Shown here piece by piece: positions 55,501 to 60,736 of a stretch of DNA of 60,736 nucleotides. Location of the stretch: contig NZ_JACXSI010000020.1 in the NCBI RefSeq assembly GCF_014712675.1, positions 1-60,736 on the forward strand. Reading direction: 5' to 3'. The translations under genes and the position numbers were made by a program. Under the pieces are notes generated by a model that saw nothing but the letters and a program-made list of their open reading frames with translations, ran no database searches and was not told the DNA's origin. How positions within the stretch are numbered: position 1 is the stretch's first letter; each line of letters opens with the position of its first letter. This stretch comes from Peribacillus faecalis. Its GTDB lineage: Bacteria > Bacillota > Bacilli > Bacillales > DSM-1321.

Positions 55501-55660
55501 TCAGAAGTGTTCTATTTATTTTTGGTTGTTACAGGGAGTTATATCCTTTTGTTGAATTGAGCAAATGAAAGGTTACCTTAAAATGATTAAAAACCACAAT
55601 TAATAGGAACCAGACCAATATAATTAAACCTACCAGCACCAATATGTTAATATGCTCCAT

Positions 55661-55685
55661 ACATTGTGAAGCAATAGCTTGGTAG
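55661..55685. repeat. Direct repeat 1 flanking the orphan gene
   Basis: ACATTGTGAAGCAATAGC followed by TTGGTAG; matches 56635-56660 with three substitutions and one indel. Both are preceded within about 15 nt by TATGCTC. Confidence 0.5.
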
Positions 55686-55801
55686 CTCGTTTAATATTTG
55701 TTGAAATAAAAAGTAATTTCAAATTGCTATAAATTAACAAATGTGTTATCTTAGAAATAACAAATGAAAATTTTCTTTAGTTTTCTGCTAAAGATGGCGT
55801 T

Positions 55802-55820
55802 CAAATAAGTTACTTATTTG
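55802..55820. promoter_or_regulatory. Perfect palindrome upstream of the orphan gene
   Basis: CAAATAAG-TTA-CTTATTTG. Possible operator; lies 22 bp before the long leader hairpin. Confidence 0.35.
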
Positions 55821-55841
55821 ATAAATAAAATTCAATTTTAT

Positions 55842-55907
55842 AGCCACCAGTAGATTGATACGATATTCCTTATTTAGGATTCCGTATTTATCTACTGGTG
55901 GCTTTTA
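55842..55907 (+). terminator. Long nested hairpin just before the orphan gene RBS
   Basis: AGCCACCAGTAGAT pairs with ATCTACTGGTGGCT (14 bp), and inside it ATACG pairs with CGTAT and ATTCCT with AGGAT, giving about 24 pairs with short internal loops. TTTTATTATTT follows and the RBS GGAGGG begins 10 nt later. Could be a terminator of something upstream or an attenuator in the leader. Confidence 0.6.
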
Positions 55908-55930
55908 TTATTTAGGAGGGATTAAGAAGA

Positions 55931-56542
55931 ATGGAAAACTACAACAATGAAGATGTATTAGCGCAGTATTTCGACTATATGAAATCAGAGGAAGCTACGG
56001 TTGTATTTATTGTAAAAAATCTAATTGCAGATGTTGATACAAATAGGAAATGGATCGATGTAGTGAGTTTTGACTCATATGGGACACGAGGAGATAAAAT
56101 AGCATTTAATTATATAGTTATCGAATTATTTGATAGAAAGATGTTCCCTAAATATCCTAAAGGTGCTGAAATGAGATTGAAAAAAGCAATCACTTGGAAA
56201 ACTGCCCATGAGGATATAGCGAAGCAGCGTACAATAGGGGTTAAAGGAATTAAATTTTTAATCACTTGCAAATTATTCGATAAAAATAGAGGAAAAAAGG
56301 AAACGCAATTATTGCCGTATTGGAATGAAGAGTACGGGGGATTTGATTATACAGGAAGAGTAAAAACAACAACAATTGCTAAACAATTTAATTTGGAGCC
56401 TAAATGGAGTTATAAGATTACAGGCGTAAGAAAAATAAGTGACAATCAATTTAAATTCATCCGAAAAAATTACGATAGTAAAATCTATCCACGAATTTTA
56501 AGGGAAAAATTTGTAAAGATAAATTGGTTTTTAGACAAGTAA
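55931..56542 (+). CDS. Orphan protein of unknown function
   Basis: 203 residues, ATG 8 nt after TTTAGGAGGG. No signal peptide or membrane helix; basic, rich in Lys, Ile, Asn and Tyr. The C-terminal 40 residues (RKISDNQFKFIRKNYDSKIY) are strongly basic. Codon use is more AT-rich than the neighbouring housekeeping genes, and the gene lies between imperfect direct repeats, which points to transfer. No family recognised. Confidence 0.6.
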   Translation: MENYNNEDVLAQYFDYMKSEEATVVFIVKNLIADVDTNRKWIDVVSFDSYGTRGDKIAFNYIVIELFDRKMFPKYPKGAEMRLKKAITWKTAHEDIAKQRTIGVKGIKFLITCKLFDKNRGKKETQLLPYWNEEYGGFDYTGRVKTTTIAKQFNLEPKWSYKITGVRKISDNQFKFIRKNYDSKIYPRILREKFVKINWFLDK

Positions 56543-56634
56543 AGAAAACAAAAATAGAAATGATAGGTATAGTTAAATATCGATTTAAAGTAACAGATGT
56601 AAAAGTAAATAGTTGTCTATGCTCAGTACCCAAC

Positions 56635-56660
56635 ACATTGCGAAGCAGTCGCTTGGTTAG
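56635..56660. repeat. Direct repeat 2 flanking the orphan gene
   Basis: ACATTGCGAAGCAGTCGC followed by TTGGTTAG, matching 55661-55685. The repeats are about 975 bp apart. Confidence 0.5.
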
Positions 56661-56756
56661 AGGTAATAAAATAATTAGCAAAGAACGGATTCCGAATTTG
56701 AAATTCGTTTTTCTTGCTGTCTAAAAAAAGATTAAAGATTTATTTGTTGAAGTTAT

Positions 56757-56880
56757 TTAGCTAACGGCGCAGCTTAGTTTGATAATCTTAGTTAGACTTG
56801 TTCACCAATCGTGTGCGATTGGTGAATAAGCTCCTCTTTTTCTTGTTGAGCTAACGAAGCTTTAGTTTATTAAAAAATTG
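56757..56880. repeat. Intergenic repeat unit with central hairpin
   Basis: AGCTAACGGCGCAGCTTAG (56759) and AGCTAACGAAGCTTTAG (56849) are imperfect direct repeats, each followed by TTT(G/A)TAA-like sequence. Between them TTCACCAATCG pairs with CGATTGGTGAA (56801-56826). It looks like the end of a mobile or dispersed element. The stretch 56543-56757 holds no other feature. Confidence 0.4.
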
Positions 56881-57019
56881 ACCTGAATCTCTTAATAGAG
56901 GTCCTTTTAGTGACATAATGTCTGTCAATAAATGAACCACTGTTAATTAATCCTTCATTAAACTCAAAAGTGTACGTTATTTTATTTGGTTCTAGAGATC
57001 TTAATAATTTCTGTTTCAT
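56870..57019 (-). CDS. Small basic protein, unknown
   Basis: 49 residues from the ATG at 57019, with TATGGAGTTAATT upstream. A longer version starting at 57073 would begin inside the minJ terminator hairpin and is rejected. The C-terminal half is strongly basic (YVTKRTSIKRFRSIF). Could be a remnant at the edge of the AT-rich insert. Confidence 0.3.
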   Translation of the reverse strand: MKQKLLRSLEPNKITYTFEFNEGLINSGSFIDRHYVTKRTSIKRFRSIF

Positions 57020-57040
57020 AATTAACTCCATAAAGTTTAA

Positions 57041-57080
57041 ATAAAAATGGTACCGCTCTTTTAGAGGTACCATTTTTATA
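57041..57080 (-). terminator. Terminator after minJ
   Basis: AAAAATGGTACC pairs with GGTACCATTTTT around an 11-nt loop; symmetric, so it may act on both strands. Confidence 0.85.
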
Positions 57081-57132
57081 ACAATTAATTATGAAAAATC
57101 GTTCTAATTTATTTTGAGAAGTAACAACAAAT

Positions 57133-58326
57133 TTAACTGACCATCGAAACAGCCGTTTTTTCCGGAATAAATAGTATCCCTAACTCATGATGCTCACCTT
57201 GGTAGACTGCTTTTTGCACAAGGCGGACTTCACCGCTTGTATCCAGCACCTCAAGTTTGCAATGCGCTCGGTTTGTTTGCAGCGCTTCATATAGCTCCGA
57301 TTCGCTTATTACATTTTTGCCGTTCACTTTCGTAATGACTTCACCGACCTGCAAGCCCATTTTGTAAGCTGGAGACCCGGGAATGATTCCTAAAATAAAC
57401 ACACCGTGGTCTTTATTCGTAAAGTAAAAAGTAGAGCGTATTTCAGCATTCCGGTCACTATGGTAAAGAAACTCCCGTACTAAAATTGCCATAGCAGCAG
57501 CAATAATAGATAACAGAGGTATCCAAATGCTCGCTACAGCAGCAGCTAACACAATTACACCCAGACCAATAACTTTTGCCCCGCTCGTTTTAATTGCTTG
57601 TTCCGGCAGCGCCGCTTGCACGAGCTGTGTATAGCCGAGAATAAATGGTACTAATATCGGCGTTACGGTCATCTGTTCTCCTAGATGGAATACCGGCCAC
57701 CACTCAAACGGTAATGACACATCGCCGCCCGGAAGGAATAAAAACAGTGGCACAAGCCAAATGCGCCCTGTTTCATGTGCACCGACAGTCAAACCTCTGT
57801 TGGACGTAATCAGTCTTGGCGATGTTTTCTTTGATGCGTTTATGCGAACCATAAGTCCTTCTGCTATCAGCATGGCGCCCATAATCACCGCAAGTCCTGG
57901 TACTAATGGAGAATTCAAATCATCAATTGCCGCTCCAAAATACGGTATATCAATATTTTTCTCAAATAAGAAGAAGACGAGAAATAATGTGATTCCGATG
58001 ATATAAGCAGGAGATAATAATCTGAACTGCATCGTGAAGCTGATAACGAAGGCGACCACTGCCATTAATAAAATAGCGGCGAAAGGAACAACGATACCCG
58101 CTGCCGCACAAGCGACAGATAAAATAAGACCTACCAATAAACCAAGCGGCAGTACATTTTTCAGTTCAAAAAGACCGCCTTCAACCCGAATCTTAAAATC
58201 CTTTCGTTCACGTTTCACACGACGATATCCGACAAGTATGGCTAATAAAAAGGAATAGTAAAATAGCGGATGGATGAATAGCATTCCAGCTCCCCGAAAC
58301 ATTTCCATAATCCACCCTGTTTCCAT
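57133..58326 (-). CDS. minJ: Cell-division topological factor MinJ (PDZ membrane protein)
   Basis: Links DivIVA to MinD at the division site and pole. 397 residues: seven or eight hydrophobic segments in the first 300 residues, then a C-terminal PDZ domain (GVFILGIIPGSPAYKMGLQVGEVITKVNGKNV, split here as GVFILGIIPGSPAYKMG and LQVGEVITKVNGK). Length equals B. subtilis MinJ, and the gene lies next to ctpB as in that species. AGGTAG precedes the ATG. Confidence 0.88.
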   Translation of the reverse strand: METGWIMEMFRGAGMLFIHPLFYYSFLLAILVGYRRVKRERKDFKIRVEGGLFELKNVLPLGLLVGLILSVACAAAGIVVPFAAILLMAVVAFVISFTMQFRLLSPAYIIGITLFLVFFLFEKNIDIPYFGAAIDDLNSPLVPGLAVIMGAMLIAEGLMVRINASKKTSPRLITSNRGLTVGAHETGRIWLVPLFLFLPGGDVSLPFEWWPVFHLGEQMTVTPILVPFILGYTQLVQAALPEQAIKTSGAKVIGLGVIVLAAAVASIWIPLLSIIAAAMAILVREFLYHSDRNAEIRSTFYFTNKDHGVFILGIIPGSPAYKMGLQVGEVITKVNGKNVISESELYEALQTNRAHCKLEVLDTSGEVRLVQKAVYQGEHHELGILFIPEKTAVSMVS

Positions 58327-58498
58327 CAGTATCTACCTTCCTCTCAACAATTCATAATATACTATCTATTATTTTATCAGAGACGACAGCCTTTTCCTAT
58401 CACATTTACACTGTATTTATTAGCAAGATACATCTCGAACACTTACTTTCGGCTCACTTAAGACTGGGAATGTACTGGAAATCTAGTAAATCCGGTTA

Positions 58499-58680
58499 AT
58501 TCCGCTAGCTTATGAAAAAAATTGCGCAGCCATGAAGACTGATTGCTTCATAGTTCAGAATATAGCGCGTTGAAACAAAAGTTAGCGTCATCACGGTAAA
58601 AGATTGTGTCGTCACAATAGCGCTCTCGGTCCAGTAATTGAGTGGTCCAAAGCAAAGTGACACGGTGAATGAAAACTCTC
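58499..58680. repeat. Phased short-core array 7 (CGCTAT/CGCAAT family, minus strand)
   Basis: Between ctpB and minJ. On the plus strand ATTGCG (58521), ATTGCT (58542), ATAGCG (58562), TTAGCG (58582) and ATTGTG (58603) are 21, 20, 20 and 21 nt apart; after one short step ATAGCG (58617), ATTGAG (58637) and AGTGAC (about 58656) continue at 19-20 nt. Read on the minus strand the cores are CGCTAT and CGCAAT, as in array 3. The stretch 58327-58498 shows nothing else. Confidence 0.6.
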
Positions 58681-58705
58681 TGCCTAAGCTCTCAATTCCA
58701 CATAC

Positions 58706-58738
58706 AAAAGGCCTTCAGCAAAGTGCCGAAGACCTTCC
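58706..58738 (-). terminator. Terminator of ctpB
   Basis: AAGGCCTTC pairs with GAAGACCTT with one mismatch; the minus strand continues into T residues. Confidence 0.8.
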
Positions 58739-58743
58739 AATTT

Positions 58744-60183
58744 TTATTTAGCTAAATAACGGATAGCTGCCAGCAGCTGGACATCGTTTTCCTCATCTTT
58801 TATCTCTTCTAAAATCTTATTCTCAAGCTCTGCGGCAGTCTTTTCATCAATCGTACCGGTGACATCAAGTTTCGAATTGGCTTGAAACGCTTTTACGGCA
58901 ATTTCCGTTTTCAAGTCGAAGTAACCATCTTGTCGGCCAGGCTCGTAGCCTAAACCTTTTAGCATTTCTTGCGCATGCATAATTTGCTCATTTGTCATGT
59001 CACGCTTCAATGTTGCATCTATCGAAAGTGGATATGTTTTGTATATAGCAGGTTGTGCGATTTCAATTGTCGGCTCAATTCCTTTTCCATGAATCCAGTT
59101 GCCGTCCGGCGTCAACCACTTGCTCGTTGTCAATTTAATGTCGCTGCCGTCCTGCATTGGAACAACTTGCTGGACAGTCCCTTTACCGAAAGTCTTCTCA
59201 CCGATGAGTGTGTAACCACCGGCCTCTTCCATCGCTGCTGCCAATATTTCTGAAGCTGAGGCGCTGCCGTTATCTATGAGTACCGCCATATTATATGGCT
59301 TTTTCTTTTCTAACCTTGAATAAGTTTTTGATTTATCACCGTTGCGGTCCTCTGTTTGCACAAATGGCTTATCGCTTGAAACGATTGCATCCGTTATTTC
59401 TGCAACTGCAGGCAACAGACCGCCCGGATTGCCGCGTACGTCAATAATTAAACTATCAATTTCCTGTTTTTCCAAATCGGCGAGCTGTTCTTTAAAGTCA
59501 GCTGCAGTTTTCTCCGAGAAGGAAGCTATTTCAATATAGCCGATATTTTTGCCCGATTCTTTTTTGATGGAAGAAAAGACCGTTTCTATAGGAATTTGAT
59601 CGCGTTTAATTTCAAAATTTAAATGCTTGGCGACACCAGGCCTCTTAATCTCAAGCTGCACTTTCGTTCCTTTTTCACCGCGAATTTTCACGCTCACTTC
59701 TTGTACGTTCAGTCCTTTGACCGATTCTCCATTAACAGAAATGATTTCGTCTCTTGCCTTTAATCCTGCTTTTTCAGCCGGGGAATCCTTATAAGGAGCT
59801 ACGATGACGATGCGCTCTTCCTCAAGTCCGATTTCTGTGCCGATGCCTTCAAATGATGAATCAAGCGATTGATTGAATTGTTTTGCCGTTTCTTGATCCA
59901 TATAGATTGAGTACGGGTCCTCAAGCTGCGAAATCATTCCTTGGATGGCGCCCGAAACCAATTCCTCATGACTGACTTTATGGATATAATGCTTGCTTAT
60001 AAGATCATATGCCTGCTCCACTTTTTCCAAATCAACATCCATCGCTACTGCCGGCTCCCTCTTCTCTACCTCCCTCGGCGAATTCCATTTCATGAACAGA
60101 TCCGGCTCAAAAAACATGCCGCCCGCCGCCCCAATCGCGAGAGAAAGGATGATCGCTAAAGGAAGCAACCACTTTTTATTCAT
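58744..60183 (-). CDS. ctpB: Carboxy-terminal processing serine protease CtpB
   Basis: Secreted, membrane-anchored S41 protease of 479 residues. N-terminal membrane helix (about 5-22), PDZ domain (about 110-195), protease core with Ser309 (NGSASASEI), Lys334 (TFGKGTVQQ) and Gln338, at the same numbers as B. subtilis CtpB, and a C-terminal peptidoglycan-binding-like domain (AQEMLKGLGYEPGRQDGYFD). In B. subtilis it cleaves SpoIVFA to help activate pro-sigma-K during sporulation. GGAGA upstream of the ATG. Confidence 0.96.
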   Translation of the reverse strand: MNKKWLLPLAIILSLAIGAAGGMFFEPDLFMKWNSPREVEKREPAVAMDVDLEKVEQAYDLISKHYIHKVSHEELVSGAIQGMISQLEDPYSIYMDQETAKQFNQSLDSSFEGIGTEIGLEEERIVIVAPYKDSPAEKAGLKARDEIISVNGESVKGLNVQEVSVKIRGEKGTKVQLEIKRPGVAKHLNFEIKRDQIPIETVFSSIKKESGKNIGYIEIASFSEKTAADFKEQLADLEKQEIDSLIIDVRGNPGGLLPAVAEITDAIVSSDKPFVQTEDRNGDKSKTYSRLEKKKPYNMAVLIDNGSASASEILAAAMEEAGGYTLIGEKTFGKGTVQQVVPMQDGSDIKLTTSKWLTPDGNWIHGKGIEPTIEIAQPAIYKTYPLSIDATLKRDMTNEQIMHAQEMLKGLGYEPGRQDGYFDLKTEIAVKAFQANSKLDVTGTIDEKTAAELENKILEEIKDEENDVQLLAAIRYLAK

Positions 60184-60201
60184 AGTATTCTCCTTCCTTC
60201 T

Positions 60202-60242
60202 AAAAAAGGCACCGCACAGATGTGTGATGCCTTGTCTCTTTT
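60202..60242 (-). terminator. Terminator-like hairpin just before the ctpB RBS
   Basis: AAGGCA and TGCCTT plus inner GCACA and TGTGT form a nested stem; on the minus strand six T follow, then AGAAGGAAGGAG and the ctpB ATG. It may end an upstream operon or act as an attenuator. Confidence 0.65.
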
Positions 60243-60454
60243 ATTTAATGGATATGAAGGGCTTGTACGAATTATGACGGAAATGTTAGGGTGTTGCACA
60301 GTACCATAACGGATGGATAAATAAATTTGTTTTTGCAGAATTTTGTTAAAATGCTTCATACATGGGTAAACGTAATCCGAAGATTTAGCTTCATGAATAA
60401 ACTAAAAAAATGACTGGATTTCCGTTCAATTCTTTGCTTTTTCACCTTAAAGAT

Positions 60455-60561
60455 GCACTATTTGCAAACGAAAAATCGGTTATTTGTCGTGGATGTGGAA
60501 TTCGGGCAGTGCAGGTTATGAGAGTTGTTACCGCAAATTTGAGAGCCGTCGCTCACATTTT
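60455..60561. repeat. Possible degenerate array 8
   Basis: Between the ctpB leader and the intron end. ATTTG at 60460 and 60482 are 22 nt apart, and GAGAG at 60520 and 60541 are 21 apart. Otherwise the stretch 60243-60560 shows no gene; the array is too degraded to be sure. Confidence 0.25.
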
Positions 60562-60566
60562 AAAAA

Positions 60567-60736
60567 ATCGAGTAGGAGGGGGTGATTAACCCCCGACCTC
60601 TCACACCACCGTACGTACGGTTCCTTATACGGCGGTTCAATTAAGATAATTGACGCAAGTATTCATAACGAGCTTGTAGACTTTTGAGCCCTTGAAGATT
60701 CCAGTAGGTTTTATCAAGGGCTCTATCTAGTACCGG
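60567..60736 (-). mobile_element. Group II intron, 3' end (partial)
   Basis: Read on the minus strand: after the reverse transcriptase stop comes domain V (ACCGCCGTA pairs with TACGGTGGT, with the inner GGAACCGTACG segment, 60637-60603), then domain VI (GGGGG..CCCCC hairpin, 60596-60579) and the terminal CCTACTCGAT, so the splice border is near 60567. The 5' part lies beyond the window. Confidence 0.85.
60641..60736 (-). CDS. Group II intron reverse transcriptase/maturase, last 31 residues
   Basis: The frame enters from the right edge and ends RALDKTYWNLQGLKSL and a stop at 60641, a C-terminus typical of group II intron-encoded proteins. Only the tail is visible, so integrity of the enzyme cannot be judged. 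Confidence 0.8.
   Translation of the reverse strand, partial: PVLDRALDKTYWNLQGLKSLQARYEYLRQLS

Overview
The window comes from a low-GC Gram-positive bacterium of the order Bacillales, most likely family Bacillaceae. The cggR-gap-pgk-tpiA-gpmI-eno glycolytic block, the yvcI-rapZ-yvcK-whiA-crh block, the hisZGDBHAFI operon, yvoF-ppaX-yvoD-lgt-hprK, csbA-uvrB-uvrA and minJ/ctpB all have Bacillus-type gene order, and ribosome-binding sites are strong GGAGG types. Genus cannot be settled by reading. Most genes lie on the minus strand.

Layout. 1-5.1 kb is a surface-protein region: the 5' two-thirds or so of a Cna-B adhesin, a class B sortase, a tiny membrane protein, a secreted protein of unknown function and two overlapping orphan genes. 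5.3-12.8 kb is lower glycolysis under CggR, with a recognisable double CggR operator. 12.9-16.1 kb holds a glutaredoxin-like gene, sigL (sigma-54), tRNA-Arg(CCG), a structured repeat and clpP with a CtsR box. 16.4-23.2 kb holds crh, whiA, yvcK, rapZ, a Nudix hydrolase, trxB and a TPR/HTH protein. 23.4-29.9 kb is the histidine operon without hisC or a histidinol-phosphatase (a PHP-type hisJ lies at 49 kb). 30.3-37.8 kb holds yvoF, ppaX, yvoD, lgt, hprK, a SPOR-domain amidase, murI/racE and a yvlB/DUF4870 pair. 38-43.4 kb is uvrA, uvrB and csbA. 43.7-46.2 kb is a cadA/cadC metal-efflux pair. 47-48.9 kb is argS with a T-box leader. 49-55.3 kb is accessory and housekeeping genes (hisJ, yhhN, DUF2500, azoreductase with an Rrf2 regulator, a metallo-beta-lactamase-fold protein, a ZIP transporter, GNAT). 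55.3-57.1 kb is an AT-rich insert with orphan genes and repeats. 57.1-60.2 kb is minJ and ctpB. The right edge is the 3' end of a group II intron.

How the genes work together. CggR, Crh, HPr kinase (hprK) and PpaX connect the glycolytic block to carbon-catabolite control: HprK phosphorylates Ser46 of HPr and Crh, and CggR senses glycolytic flux. RapZ, YvcK and WhiA form a morphogenesis and envelope-control block. MinJ and CtpB serve division and sporulation.

Most unusual signal. At least seven intergenic gaps carry arrays of very short conserved cores (CGCTCTAT, CGCTAT/CGCAAT, or AATC..TCC) separated by unrelated spacers but placed at a near-constant 20-21 nt pitch, i.e. about two helical turns, always beside the 3' end of a gene. 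They are not CRISPRs and match no element class I can name. A second novelty candidate is a 104-nt element present in two ungapped copies (84 of 104 positions identical by my count), with an inferred hairpin that keeps its pairing through a compensatory change, each copy bracketed by imperfect direct repeats.
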